In this document: positions 7,270 to 16,300 of the stretch, piece by piece
Position numbering within the stretch: position 1 is the first letter of the stretch
Layout: every line of letters starts with the position of its first letter
Source: Gammaproteobacteria bacterium
Lineage (GTDB): Bacteria > Pseudomonadota > Gammaproteobacteria > SZUA-152
NCBI GenBank assembly: GCA_013152545.1
Contig: JAADGF010000047.1
Location: forward strand, 1 to 53,524
Direction: 5' to 3'
DNA: 53,524 bases
Position numbers and translations under genes: made by a program
The notes under the pieces: model-generated
The model's database searches: none
Seen by the model: the letters and a program-made list of their open reading frames with translations, nothing else
What the model was told of the DNA's origin: nothing

Positions 7270-7870
7270 TATTTTCTGTTGGTGCGACCAGAGCCTGGTT
7301 TCGCCGATTTCAAAAAAAAAGACAGTGCAACTATTGCGAGTGGTGTTGATGTTGCTGAGCGTATTCGCAGTGTTGTTTGTTGGCGATATTCGCGCCGAAA
7401 TCAAAGCTGCTGAAACCACTCCGATTAATATCGAAGCAGATAAAGCGACCCTAAGCGAAAAACAAGGCAAGAGCGTTTACAGCGGTAATGTGATATTAAC
7501 ACAAGGTGATATTCGTGTTAGTGCCGATGTTATTACGGTATTTAGCCGCGACGGTAAGCTTTTGCGCATTACCGCGACGGGGAGTCCCGTGACTTATCAG
7601 CAACGCAGCCCTAAAAACGATATCAACGCAGAAGCCCGGCAATTAGACTATTTTGCCAACGAAGAGCGGGTTGTATTACTTGATACTGCAAAGCTCAGTC
7701 AGGGCCGAAACACGTTTAGCGGTAATCGAATCGAATACCACACACGTACGGAAGTGGTGACCGCTGCGGTGTCAGCACAAGGCACGCAACGGGTGCAGGT
7801 TACGATACATCCGGAAAAACAAAATATTCCTCCGGTGTCACCTCAGTCTAATAACAAGCCAGTTGATTGA
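7259..7870 (+). CDS. lptA: LPS transport periplasmic protein LptA
   Basis: LptA forms the periplasmic bridge for LPS between LptC and LptD. From ATG 7259 (GAGG five bases upstream, overlapping lptC) the protein has 203 residues: a hydrophobic signal-like segment (about 20-42) and then an OstA domain, with [20 protein letters not shown] and [15 protein letters not shown] typical of the family. An upstream in-frame start at 7214 would overlap lptC more and is rejected. The region before the hydrophobic segment ([13 protein letters not shown]...) is longer than a usual signal n-region, so a later start is possible. Confidence 0.87.
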   Translation: MRTDIFCWCDQSLVSPISKKKTVQLLRVVLMLLSVFAVLFVGDIRAEIKAAETTPINIEADKATLSEKQGKSVYSGNVILTQGDIRVSADVITVFSRDGKLLRITATGSPVTYQQRSPKNDINAEARQLDYFANEERVVLLDTAKLSQGRNTFSGNRIEYHTRTEVVTAAVSAQGTQRVQVTIHPEKQNIPPVSPQSNNKPVD

Positions 7871-8595
7871 TGAGCATTCTGGTCGCAAAAAACCTCGCGA
7901 AACGTTATCAGTCGAGGGAGGTGGTGAGGCAGGTCTCTCTTGAGGTCAACAGCAGAGAGGTGGTGGGATTATTGGGCCCCAATGGTGCTGGAAAAACCAC
8001 CAGTTTTTATATGATCGTGGGATTGGTTCCTTGTGATATGGGCAGCATTTTATTGGACGGCCAAAACATAACCACATATCCGCTGCATGCCCGTGCACGC
8101 CTTGGTATCGGGTATTTACCGCAGGAAGCATCTGTTTTTCGTAAATTGTCGGTTCAAGATAATATTTTGGCAATTCTTCAAACACGACAGGACCTAACGT
8201 TACAACAGCAACAACAAAAGCTGGGTTTGATTCTCGATGATTTAAACATTTCTCATATTAGCGATTCCATGGGTATGAGCTTATCTGGCGGAGAGCGTCG
8301 GCGCGTCGAGATTGCTCGTGCGCTGGCCACAGAGCCAAAATTTATTTTATTGGATGAACCGTTTGCTGGTGTAGATCCTATTTCAGTCATCGATATACAA
8401 CGAATAATCAACCAATTGACAAAGAAAGGAATTGGAATTTTAATTACTGACCACAATGTAAGAGAAACCTTGGGGGTTTGTCAACGTGCCTACATAATGA
8501 GCGAAGGTTCTGTGTTGGCTCAAGGGACGCCAAAAGAAATTCTTCAAAATCATGAAGTTAAAAAAGTTTACCTAGGAGAGGATTTCCGACTTTAA
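7870..8595 (+). CDS. lptB: LPS export ABC transporter ATPase LptB
   Basis: LptB powers LPS extraction as the ATPase of LptB2FG. The 241 residues match the family length. Walker A is [11 protein letters not shown], the Q-loop is [12 protein letters not shown], the signature is [15 protein letters not shown], Walker B is [13 protein letters not shown] and the switch His is in ITDHNVRET. The ATG overlaps the lptA stop (ATGA), so translation is coupled. lptF and lptG are not in this window. Confidence 0.96.
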   Translation: MSILVAKNLAKRYQSREVVRQVSLEVNSREVVGLLGPNGAGKTTSFYMIVGLVPCDMGSILLDGQNITTYPLHARARLGIGYLPQEASVFRKLSVQDNILAILQTRQDLTLQQQQQKLGLILDDLNISHISDSMGMSLSGGERRRVEIARALATEPKFILLDEPFAGVDPISVIDIQRIINQLTKKGIGILITDHNVRETLGVCQRAYIMSEGSVLAQGTPKEILQNHEVKKVYLGEDFRL

Positions 8596-8598
8596 ATT

Positions 8599-8634
8599 CA
8601 AGCACTATACTAAGATCAAGCACTATACTAAGAT
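8599..8634 (+). repeat. 18-bp tandem duplication between lptB and rpoN
   Basis: CAAGCACTATACTAAGAT is present twice head to tail (8599-8616, 8617-8634). It sits just after the lptB stop codon and could affect spacing in the rpoN leader. Confidence 0.8.
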
Positions 8635-8791
8635 AAGCTTGCTACAATGTAAGACACCGAGAGAGTTTTTTTATTAAAGCAGGATCACGATTTAAATAGT
8701 ATCATTGATATTGTACAGGTAGATCAATCCGCGCTTTTAGAGTGCGCGGTAACATTTAAAATCATCAACCTCTTACGACTGCTAAATTAAA

Positions 8792-10333
8792 ATGAAACAG
8801 ACGCTGCAACTCAAGTTAGGTCAATCCCTAACGATGACGCCTCAGTTACAGCAGGCCATCCGCCTGTTGCAGCTGTCATCATTGGAATTACAAACTGAAA
8901 TCCAGGAAATTCTGGAATCAAACCCGCTGTTAGAGACGCAGGATGACGCCAATAGCGAATTGAATTCAGCCGACGCACTCTCCTCAAAAAACGATTCATT
9001 AAATTCGCAATCAGAATCGAAAGAAATTTCACAAGAAAGCATCTTGGAAAAAGAGTTTGCAGATAAAGACACTGCCGTAGATCGTGAGATTGACACTGGT
9101 GCCGACGTGGGCATGCCCAATGACTTACCCGTAGACAGTTCCTGGGAAGATACTTATGAAAGTTACACGCCACCTAGCCGCACGTCAACTGATTCCGAGA
9201 TGCGCAATTTTGAACAACCCAGCAGTAGCGATCAAAACTTAGCGCAACACCTTGAATGGCAAATGTTGTTGACCCCTTTTAGTGAAACAGATATGGCAAT
9301 TGCCACCGCTATTATTGATGCAATTGACCATAATGGATACCTCGCCACTAATTTGGACGATATTCTGCAAAGCTTAAATGAAGGCAACGATATTGATGAT
9401 GAAGGCGTAGAACTGGATGAAGTAGAATCGGTGTTGCGGCAGATACAAAATTTTGACCCGCCCGGCGTTGGTTCTCGTAATATTCGCGAGTGCATGCAAT
9501 TGCAGCTGGATATTTGTGATTCTGATATACCTTGGTTAACAGAGGCAAAAAGTATCGTAACTGACCATTTTGAGTTGTTGGCAAGCCGGGATTACAATTT
9601 GTTAATGCGGCGCTTAAAGCTTAATGAAGATGAGTTACAACAAGCAATAAACTTAATTCAGTCATTGAACCCCCGCCCCGGTAGCCAAATAACAGACAGC
9701 CAACCTGAATACGTTATCCCAGATGTTTTTGTCCGCAAAGTCAAGGGTGTTTGGCGTGTTGAATTAAATCCTGAGGTAACCCCCCGGCTTTCTATTAATT
9801 CGTTATATGCCGGTATGGCCCAAGGTAGCCAAAACAGTAGTGATACCTCGTTTTTGAAAAATCATTTACAGGAAGCCCGCTGGTTTCTGAAGAGCCTCAA
9901 GAGTCGCAATGAAACTTTATTGAAAGTTGCCACTTGTATTGTTGAGCGGCAGCGGGCATTTCTGGAATATGGCGATGAAGCCATGAAACCGCTGGTAATG
10001 CATGATGTTGCAGAAGTTGTTAGTATGCATGAGTCCACCATCTCGCGCGTTACCACCAAAAAGTACATGCATACTCCGCGAGGTATCTATGAGCTTAAGT
10101 ATTTCTTCTCCAGCCATGTAAGTACATCGAGTGGTGGTGAGTGCTCAGCAACGGCTATACGAGCTATGTTAAAAAAGCTCATTGCATCGGAGCAAGCCAA
10201 CAAACCCTTAAGTGATAACAAATTGGCCTGTATGCTGGAAAAGCAAGGGATAAATGTGGCGCGCCGCACTGTTGCCAAATACCGTGAGGCAATGGCTATA
10301 CCACCGTCAAACGAACGTAAGCGTCTGATGTAA
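8792..10333 (+). CDS. rpoN: RNA polymerase sigma-54 factor
   Basis: Sigma-54 directs transcription from -24/-12 promoters and needs AAA+ activators. The 513-residue protein shows all regions: the Gln/Leu-rich activator-interacting region I (LKLGQSLTMTPQLQQAIRLL at the N-terminus), an acidic linker (about 45-140), the core-binding domain (about 150-330), a helix-turn-helix (about 395-420; HDVAEVVSMHESTISRVT) and the RpoN box ARRTVAKYRE near the C-terminus. It lies at the head of the hpf-ptsN-rapZ set, as in other gammaproteobacteria. Confidence 0.97.
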   Translation: MKQTLQLKLGQSLTMTPQLQQAIRLLQLSSLELQTEIQEILESNPLLETQDDANSELNSADALSSKNDSLNSQSESKEISQESILEKEFADKDTAVDREIDTGADVGMPNDLPVDSSWEDTYESYTPPSRTSTDSEMRNFEQPSSSDQNLAQHLEWQMLLTPFSETDMAIATAIIDAIDHNGYLATNLDDILQSLNEGNDIDDEGVELDEVESVLRQIQNFDPPGVGSRNIRECMQLQLDICDSDIPWLTEAKSIVTDHFELLASRDYNLLMRRLKLNEDELQQAINLIQSLNPRPGSQITDSQPEYVIPDVFVRKVKGVWRVELNPEVTPRLSINSLYAGMAQGSQNSSDTSFLKNHLQEARWFLKSLKSRNETLLKVATCIVERQRAFLEYGDEAMKPLVMHDVAEVVSMHESTISRVTTKKYMHTPRGIYELKYFFSSHVSTSSGGECSATAIRAMLKKLIASEQANKPLSDNKLACMLEKQGINVARRTVAKYREAMAIPPSNERKRLM

Positions 10334-10538
10334 AAATACAGTATGAATTTCCCGCTGGCATTCGTTTCGTACTATAATAAGCTAACATGCAGTTGCTTAG
10401 TGAGGGCGTTAATTTTATCGGTTTCAGGACACCTCTTCAATAAAATAATAATCGCTTCGACGATGATATACCCGGTGTGGCGTTAACGCACTGATTTTTT
10501 ATTTACCTTAGCCGCCATTGGGCGATGGGAGACCTTAT

Positions 10539-10859
10539 ATGCAAGTTAATGTCAATGGGCATCATATTGAAGTAACAAAAGCTCTCCGCGATTATGTTAC
10601 AAGTAAACTTGAACGATTAGAGCGACATTTTGATAAAGTATCTAATATTGATGTCATTTTGAGCGTTGAAAAATTGGTGCAAAAAGCCGAAGCAACTGTG
10701 CCGATTAACGGCAATAATGTATTCGCTTTTGCCGAAAACCCGGATATGTATGCTGCCATAGACGCTTTAGTGGATAAGCTGGACCGTCAAATCATTAAAC
10801 GTAAGGAAAAGCTCACGGACCATCGTACTGACGGTTCTCACAAACGGGCACAACTCTAA
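10539..10859 (+). CDS. hpf: ribosome hibernation promoting factor (short form)
   Basis: From ATG 10539 (GGGAGA a few bases upstream) the protein has 106 residues. It begins MQVNVNGHHIEVTKALRDYV and continues SKLERLERHFDKVSNIDVIL, the beta-alpha-beta fold of HPF/YfiA that blocks the mRNA and tRNA channel in 100S ribosomes. The length is that of the short form, without the dimerisation tail of long HPF. An upstream TTG (10518) would place the ribosome-binding site inside the gene and is rejected. Confidence 0.93.
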   Translation: MQVNVNGHHIEVTKALRDYVTSKLERLERHFDKVSNIDVILSVEKLVQKAEATVPINGNNVFAFAENPDMYAAIDALVDKLDRQIIKRKEKLTDHRTDGSHKRAQL

Positions 10860-10929
10860 ACGTGGTCAGTTCACGGTGTGTGGTTAGTGGATAGAATGCG
10901 GCGGCTCAGATAATTAAATCGTTTTAATC

Positions 10930-11208
10930 ATTGCGCTGGAAATTAATAAGATTAGTTACTCGGGTTTTAGCCGTAATATATATTTTTTTGCAGCTAATTA
11001 ACATTGGTTTTCAGCGCAATATTATAAATGTTCGCTAAACTAAACAATATAAAGCGGAAACAACAAGTCATCAAAAATAACAAAATGAAAAAAACTAACG
11101 GGTTCCTTGCTTATTCGTTATTATTAGCTAAAAATCACAAGGTAAGCCAAGGGGCGTAAAAGCATTTATGTTATTGACGAAACCCTTGAAAATGAAATTA
11201 CGAATAAG
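10930..11208. repeat. two long-range inverted repeats in the hpf-ptsN gap
   Basis: The 372-base gap between hpf and ptsN has no gene. It holds ATTGCGCTG (10930-10938) with CAGCGCAAT (11012-11020), extended by A/T pairs, and CTTATTCGTTA (11110-11120) with a one-mismatch partner at 11198-11208. Each pair encloses 73-77 bases. These may be decayed palindromic elements or structured leaders; nothing identifies them further. Confidence 0.4.
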
Positions 11209-11231
11209 AATTTAAATCACAATATTGTGTT

Positions 11232-11696
11232 ATGAATATTTCTGATATTATTGCCCCCGAACGGGTTGCCTGTGATCTTGGCGCTTCCAGTAAGAAGCGT
11301 GTGTTAGAAAAGATCAGCGACATGATAGTTTCCAATACATCATCGTCACTGGTAACACAAGATATTATCAACACCCTGACTGCACGAGAACGGCTCGGTA
11401 GTACCGGTATTGGTTATGGGGTTGCCATTCCGCATGGGCGCGTCAAAGACACCGACACGGTTATTGCTGCGTTTGTTCAGTTGCAGAAGGGGGTAGATTA
11501 TGATGCTGCGGACAATCAAACGGTTGATTTATTGTTTGCACTTCTGGTTCCTGAAAAATCCACAGAAGAACATTTGCAGTTGTTAGCTCAATTGGCCGAA
11601 ATGTTCAGTGATGAAAATTTCCGCACCGAGTTACGTGCGGCTAAAAATCAGGACGTTATCTACCAGTTACTTAGTCATTGGAAAAAAGCTAGCTAG
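11232..11696 (+). CDS. ptsN: nitrogen-type PTS enzyme IIA
   Basis: EIIA-Ntr receives phosphate from NPr in the PTS-Ntr chain and acts by protein-protein contacts, for example on potassium transport and on sigma-54-linked physiology. The 154-residue protein has the active-site His in GYGVAIPHGRVKD (about residue 65) and the family pattern TARERLGSTGIG just before it. It lies in the canonical rpoN-hpf-ptsN order. Confidence 0.95.
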   Translation: MNISDIIAPERVACDLGASSKKRVLEKISDMIVSNTSSSLVTQDIINTLTARERLGSTGIGYGVAIPHGRVKDTDTVIAAFVQLQKGVDYDAADNQTVDLLFALLVPEKSTEEHLQLLAQLAEMFSDENFRTELRAAKNQDVIYQLLSHWKKAS

Positions 11697-11768
11697 CCCC
11701 TCGATATACCCATCGCAAATGCGAGCTGATTTTCAACAACCACAAGCTATAGGGTAACGTCTGGACCA

Positions 11769-12470
11769 ATGCCAGAGAAAGTCACTACAGAGGCGCTCTT
11801 TGAATTACATGAACACAAACTCTCACTAACGTGGGTTTTGGGTCAGTTAGGTAAACATCCGAATCAAGTTCAGGTGCTAGGTCAATGGGAATTTAAATAT
11901 TTCGAAAACCTGGGTGAAAACTCTTACCACGATGTGCTTCAGCAGCTTTTCAATGAACACCCCGCCGCCGTTATCATTGCTGATGATTTAAGTGTGGGAG
12001 AGCCGTTTATTTACAACGCGAACAAATCCAATACGCCTTTATTCTCTTCCGCAGTAAGTCGTCAGATAGTTGTCAATCGCCTGCATTATTATCTTGAATA
12101 CAAATTAGCTGAATCTTCAATTATGCATGGTGTCTTTATAGAAGTGAATGGTCTTGGTGTGCTTAATGTGCAAATAATGTTTGGTGACAGTGTCATCAAG
12201 CAGGCTAAAAATCTACACTTGATTATACGATTGAAATCAATGGACGATAAAGAAATTATGTTGCTTGATCGACTGAATGGTAGTGATGACACCTATAATT
12301 TGCTTGATGTGGAAGTTCAGGCCAGCAGTGTTCCAGTGGTACCTAGTCGTAACCTTGCGGTTTTGGTGGAAGCCGTAACAAGGCAGTACATTCAGCTTCA
12401 ATCAGGGTATAATGCTTCTCTTAATTTCATGCACAAACAACAAAAACTGTTGGAATCCAATACACAATGA
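11769..12470 (+). CDS. HPr kinase/phosphorylase homologue lacking the P-loop core
   Basis: The 233-residue protein occupies the hprK position between ptsN and rapZ. Residues 1-120 follow the HprK N-terminal domain, with VQVLGQWEFKYF, AAVIIADDL and TPLFSSAVSRQIVVNRLHYY. Residues 121-220 follow the C-terminal part, with GLGVLNVQIMFGDSVIKQ, LLDRL and VPSRNLAVLVEAV. The roughly 65-75 residues that should lie between are absent: the GDSGIGKS-type Walker A and the Walker B-like/catalytic segment. HGVFIEV runs straight into NGLGVLNV. Family members have a GLGVL-like motif both before the P-loop and after the core, so recombination between two such coding repeats would give this exact join (near 12129-12160). 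The frame is open and its stop overlaps rapZ, so the protein is probably made but cannot bind ATP in the usual way. Confidence 0.8.
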   Translation: MPEKVTTEALFELHEHKLSLTWVLGQLGKHPNQVQVLGQWEFKYFENLGENSYHDVLQQLFNEHPAAVIIADDLSVGEPFIYNANKSNTPLFSSAVSRQIVVNRLHYYLEYKLAESSIMHGVFIEVNGLGVLNVQIMFGDSVIKQAKNLHLIIRLKSMDDKEIMLLDRLNGSDDTYNLLDVEVQASSVPVVPSRNLAVLVEAVTRQYIQLQSGYNASLNFMHKQQKLLESNTQ

Positions 12471-13324
12471 AGTTGGTCGTCATTAGCGGTGTCTCGGGTT
12501 CAGGAAAGAGCACCGCCCTACACGTTTTGGAAGACCTCGATTATTATTGTATCGATAATCTGCCCGTGGGTTTATTGCCTGCCTTCGCAGAACAAGTGCA
12601 AAGCCCACCGAATGAAACAATGAGCTACACCGCTGTTGGTATTGATGCGCGAAACTTGCCCGCCGAACTGCATCGATTTCCGTATATTCTCGAACAGTTA
12701 AAAAACAAAGGCGTGGTGGTGGAAATTATTTTCATTGATACTGATGATAATATTTTATTGAAGCGATTCAGCGAAACGCGACGCAAACATCCTCTTACCG
12801 AGCAGGAAATACCGCTCATAGAAGCGATTAAAAAAGAGCGGGAGTTATTGGACCCCATTGCTGCCCGTGCGGATTTAATTATCGACACAAGCCTTACCAA
12901 TATTTATCAGTTACGCGATTTAGTGAAGCAGCGCATTAGTGGTAGCACTAGTCAGTCTCTATCGCTATTATTCGAATCCTTCGGTTTTAAGCACGGTTTG
13001 CCGTCTGATGCAGATTATGTTTTTGATATTCGTTGCTTGCCGAATCCTCATTGGGAGGCTTCACTGCGAGACCTAACTGGCCTGGATCAGCCAGTAATCG
13101 ATTTTTTAGATGAGCAGCCTGCAGTCACTGAAATGTACGATCATATTCAGCAATTTATGCAGACCTGGATACCCCGGTTTGAGTCTGAAAACCGTAGTTA
13201 CTTAACCGTTGCTATCGGTTGTACTGGTGGTCAGCATCGTAGCGTGTATTTGGCCCATGAATTAGCAGAAACCTTTAAAGCAATCAGAGATAATGTCAGT
13301 GTACGTCACCGGGATTTAAAATGA
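12467..13324 (+). CDS. rapZ: RapZ RNase adapter / nucleotide-binding protein
   Basis: In enterobacteria RapZ binds GlmZ/GlmY small RNAs and guides RNase E to control GlmS. The 285-residue protein has an N-terminal P-loop, VISGVSGSGKSTALHVLED, a Walker B-like region (EIIFIDTDD) and the RNA-binding C-terminal domain with IGCTGGQHRSVYLAHEL. The ATG overlaps the previous gene's stop by four bases, and its own end overlaps the IIA gene, so all three are coupled. No GlmZ-like RNA was looked for outside the window. Confidence 0.95.
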   Translation: MKLVVISGVSGSGKSTALHVLEDLDYYCIDNLPVGLLPAFAEQVQSPPNETMSYTAVGIDARNLPAELHRFPYILEQLKNKGVVVEIIFIDTDDNILLKRFSETRRKHPLTEQEIPLIEAIKKERELLDPIAARADLIIDTSLTNIYQLRDLVKQRISGSTSQSLSLLFESFGFKHGLPSDADYVFDIRCLPNPHWEASLRDLTGLDQPVIDFLDEQPAVTEMYDHIQQFMQTWIPRFESENRSYLTVAIGCTGGQHRSVYLAHELAETFKAIRDNVSVRHRDLK

Positions 13325-13722
13325 GCGTAGGACTCTTGCTAATAACGCATGAAAATCTAGGTGATGTGGCTTTGCAAACCATTAAAACCATTTTGGGTGT
13401 CTGTCCATTAGATACAAAAACCTTAAGCGTGCCTTTTGATGCCAACCCCGACCAACTCTTCGACGATGCCAAGCAACATGTGCAAAATTTGGATTGCGGC
13501 GAAGGGGTGTTGGTATTAACCGATTTATACGGTGCAACGCCTAGTAATATTGCTCACCGCTTGGTTGAAGATAATCGGGTAACGGTTGTAACCGGTTTAA
13601 ATTTATCAATGTTGATGCGGGCATTGAACTACCCCAACTTCAGTCTGGAGCAATTGGTTGAAACGGCAGCCCGCGGCGGTAGCGAGGGCGTTGTGATTAC
13701 CAGCCATAAAAATAAAGCGTAA
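13321..13722 (+). CDS. mannose-type PTS IIA component
   Basis: The 133-residue protein begins MSVGLLLITHENLGDVALQT. The His at position 10 is the phosphorylation site of EIIA-Man domains, and LVLTDLYGATPSNIAHRL is the second family motif. No sugar permease (IIC/IID) is nearby, so it is probably regulatory. The ATG overlaps rapZ and HPr follows six bases later, forming a ptsN-(hprK)-rapZ-IIA-HPr unit. Confidence 0.9.
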   Translation: MSVGLLLITHENLGDVALQTIKTILGVCPLDTKTLSVPFDANPDQLFDDAKQHVQNLDCGEGVLVLTDLYGATPSNIAHRLVEDNRVTVVTGLNLSMLMRALNYPNFSLEQLVETAARGGSEGVVITSHKNKA

Positions 13723-13728
13723 ATTTAT

Positions 13729-13998
13729 ATGAAAACAGAACAACTTAAAATTATCAATAAGTTAGGGTTGCATGCCAGGGCTGCCGCCAAGCTGGTTTCG
13801 TTAGCATCCCAGTTTCACAGTGAAGTACATGTCAGCAAAGACGGTAAACAAGTTAATGCAAAAAGCATTATGGGCGTTATGATGTTGGCTGCCAGCCAAC
13901 ACACTATTATTAACATAAGCGCTGATGGCGAAGATGAAGAACAGGCAGTGCAGGAAATCAAAAGCCTCGTCGATGACCGCTTTGGTGAAATGGAATAA
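13729..13998 (+). CDS. ptsO: HPr family phosphocarrier protein (NPr)
   Basis: The 89-residue protein carries phosphate to EIIA proteins. His-15 lies in NKLGLHARAAAKL, the phosphohistidine motif, and Ser-46 lies in KSIMGVMML, the site used by HPr kinase/phosphorylase. Ser-46 is kept although the neighbouring kinase homologue has lost its ATP site. The gene follows the IIA gene with little space, but a dedicated ribosome-binding site is not obvious. Confidence 0.93.
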   Translation: MKTEQLKIINKLGLHARAAAKLVSLASQFHSEVHVSKDGKQVNAKSIMGVMMLAASQHTIINISADGEDEEQAVQEIKSLVDDRFGEME

Positions 13999-14103
13999 TC
14001 AACCATACGGTGATTCCGAAGTGTTTAGCGTATTCTTGGTAACAACCTGTTCTTTTGCCATATTAATAGGTTACACTTCCCCAGTTTAGTTTAGGACATA
14101 CTA

Positions 14104-15462
14104 ATGCCTGGGGTCAGCACACAAGATCAAACTTCCGAGCGCCTGCAAGCGATTGACATATTGATCCAGCAGGGCAATGTGGATCAATTACAACAAAAGC
14201 TCGAAGAGTTACATCCCGCCGAGCTTGCTCATCTATTGGAATCTTTGCCACGCGAACAACGCGGACATCTGTGGTCGCTGGTTGATCTGGAAGAATACGG
14301 TGACGTGCTGTTACACGTTAACGATGACGTGCGTGCTGAACTCATCGAAGGTGCAGAAGATCACCAGTTGGTTGCTGCTGCGCAAAGCTATGACACTGAC
14401 GATCTGGCCGACATACTCATCGACTTGCCAGACGACGTCACCACAAAAGTACTGCAATCTTTAGATGAGCAACATCGGTTACGGCTGGAAGCCATGATGT
14501 CTTACCCGGAAGACACCGCGGGTGGACTCATGAATACCGATACCATTACCGTACGTGCAGACATCACCTTGGATGTCGTGATTCGCTATTTACGTGTGTT
14601 GGGCGCCATTCCCGAAATGACGGATAACTTGATTGTCGTTAACCGCGATGGTAAATACCAGGGCACCATGGTGCTTACCGATTTATTAACACGGGACCCG
14701 ACGTTTATGGTAGCTGACATTATGTCCCGCGAGACGGATGCCATTCCGGCTTCCATGTCGGCCAGCGATGTCGCCAGCTTATTTGAGCAGCGTGACCTGA
14801 TTTCCGCACCTGTGGTGGATGAGAACAATAATTTGATCGGTCGTATAACTATCGATGATGTAGTGGATGTGATTCGCGACGAAGCCGACCACTCGATCCT
14901 GAGTATGGCCGGCTTGAGTGAAGAGGACGACATGTTTGCGCCTGTCATTAGAAGCTCCAGGCGGCGCACGGTATGGTTAGGTATCAATTTAGTGACTGCT
15001 TTATTGGCTTCCTGGGTCATCGGCCAATTTGAAGCCACTATCGAAAAACTGGTGGCATTAGCCGTGCTAATGCCTGTTGTTGCCAGTATGGGTGGCATTG
15101 CGGGTAGCCAAACATTAACCTTGGTAATAAGAGGGATCGCAACCGGTCAGGTTGGTAGTGCTAACGCTAAACAACTGCTGAATAAAGAATTGGCTGTGGG
15201 TGCGTTAAATGGTCTTTTATGGTCTTTTATTGTCGCTCTGGTTGCGTTTTTTTGGTTTAAAGATCCACAGCTTAGCGCGATTATCGCGGTGGCCATTCTG
15301 GTGAATTTGGTGGTTGCTGCGCTGGCAGGTGCCACCATACCTTTAATATTAAAAAAATTAGGTATTGACCCTGCTCTGGCTGGTGGTGTAGTGCTTACCA
15401 CGGTGACAGATGTGGTTGGTTTTCTCACGTTTTTAGGGTTAGCCGCAGCCTTTATTGTCTAG
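14104..15462 (+). CDS. mgtE: magnesium transporter MgtE
   Basis: MgtE is a Mg2+-gated channel/transporter of the inner membrane. The 452 residues comprise the N-terminal helical MgtE_N domain (about 10-130), two CBS domains (about 135-260; LISAPVVDENNNLIGRITI) and five C-terminal membrane helices (about 285-452) with GGIAGSQTLTLVIRG in the pore region. The last codon and stop, GTC-TAG, merge into a family A repeat end (CTAGGAGCCTG...), so the C-terminus was fixed or altered by that element. Confidence 0.95.
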   Translation: MPGVSTQDQTSERLQAIDILIQQGNVDQLQQKLEELHPAELAHLLESLPREQRGHLWSLVDLEEYGDVLLHVNDDVRAELIEGAEDHQLVAAAQSYDTDDLADILIDLPDDVTTKVLQSLDEQHRLRLEAMMSYPEDTAGGLMNTDTITVRADITLDVVIRYLRVLGAIPEMTDNLIVVNRDGKYQGTMVLTDLLTRDPTFMVADIMSRETDAIPASMSASDVASLFEQRDLISAPVVDENNNLIGRITIDDVVDVIRDEADHSILSMAGLSEEDDMFAPVIRSSRRRTVWLGINLVTALLASWVIGQFEATIEKLVALAVLMPVVASMGGIAGSQTLTLVIRGIATGQVGSANAKQLLNKELAVGALNGLLWSFIVALVAFFWFKDPQLSAIIAVAILVNLVVAALAGATIPLILKKLGIDPALAGGVVLTTVTDVVGFLTFLGLAAAFIV

Positions 15463-15492
15463 GAGCCTGTTCGGGAAGCAGCCGTCGTACAA
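15459..15492 (+). repeat. half copy of family A repeat (A4) at the mgtE stop codon
   Basis: CTAGGAGCCTGTTCGGGAAG at 15459-15478, then CAGCCGTCG, matches the outer end of A1 and A3 (CTAGGAGTCTGTCCGATAAT, then AGCTGCCGTCG). No inverted partner follows before the NUDIX gene. The TAG of mgtE is inside the terminal CTAG. Confidence 0.65.
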
Positions 15493-15546
15493 TCGCTTTA
15501 CTGATGCGTTTAGCTTAAACACATTGCATGATTAACAGGTGCTACG

Positions 15547-16014
15547 ATGAATCAACAAACCCGACCCAATACGCCGTTGTTAACTGTTGATATTATTATT
15601 GAAATGTTGGACGTTAATTCGAGCCTTATTAAACAGTCTTGTCAACCCCTTATCGTGCTGATCGAACGGAAAAACCCTCCCTTTGGCTGGGCGTTACCTG
15701 GTGGATTTGTGGACATTGGTGAAAGCGTGACACAAGCGGCTCGGCGTGAAGCGATGGAAGAAACAAGTCTGAGCGTTAAACTGAAAACGCTATTAGGGGT
15801 ATATTCCGATCCGGCGCGTGATCAACGCGGTCATACGGTCAGTGTTGTTTATATCGCAGAAGCAACGGACAAGCCTTGCGCGGCGGATGATGCGGCCGCT
15901 TTACAGCTCGTTGATCCTGCTGGTTTGTTGCCGAAACTTGCATTTGACCACCCGCGCATTATTTCCGATTATTTAAACTATCGTGATTATGGTCAGCTCC
16001 CCAATGTGGAATAA
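15547..16014 (+). CDS. NUDIX hydrolase
   Basis: The 155-residue protein contains a full NUDIX box: GGFVDIGE followed by SVTQAARREAMEETSLSV, giving the metal-binding REAMEE at about residues 70-75. The flanking strands PLIVLIERKNPPFGWALPG resemble ADP-ribose/NADH-type pyrophosphatases. The substrate cannot be told from sequence alone. The gene is flanked by repeat elements and is probably transcribed on its own. Confidence 0.9.
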   Translation: MNQQTRPNTPLLTVDIIIEMLDVNSSLIKQSCQPLIVLIERKNPPFGWALPGGFVDIGESVTQAARREAMEETSLSVKLKTLLGVYSDPARDQRGHTVSVVYIAEATDKPCAADDAAALQLVDPAGLLPKLAFDHPRIISDYLNYRDYGQLPNVE

Positions 16015-16020
16015 TTATCC

Positions 16021-16187
16021 CTAACACATTAGTTGAGTCTACTGCGAATGTTTATTGTATAAATTCTAAAAGACTTTTTTGGAATTTTCTGAGCTCGCCG
16101 TATGTATAGATGATATGCTGTCGTTCAAAAAACTCTTTTGCTTTCAGCCTTTTCGTCGCTCTCGCGACGATTTAACGGATGTGTTAG
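16021..16187. repeat. family B intergenic element, copy B1
   Basis: The ends are CTAACACATTAGTTGA and TTTAACGGATGTGTTAG, an imperfect terminal inverted repeat. The interior holds GTCTACTGCGAA, ATTCTAAAAGACTTTTT and GATATGCTGTCGTTCAAAAA, all shared with B2 (26780-26956). It lies in the convergent gap between the NUDIX gene and pyrK. Confidence 0.75.
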
Positions 16188-16300
16188 ATTAAATAATGGT
16201 AGTGTTTTGGTGTTTATTCCAACCAAAATATGCACATTTTTAGGGTTCACAAATGACGGTGGTTTTGCGAACTGAACATCCTTTTCACCCGCTTCATACC

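Noticed and set aside
10353-10369. Possible sigma-54 promoter (CTGGCATTCG...) upstream of hpf
   Set aside because: The -12 element is absent at the required spacing, so the match is only a fragment of the -24 box.
14586-15098. 170-codon minus-strand frame inside mgtE
   Set aside because: It is a shadow of the mgtE coding pattern; MgtE domains are continuous on the plus strand.
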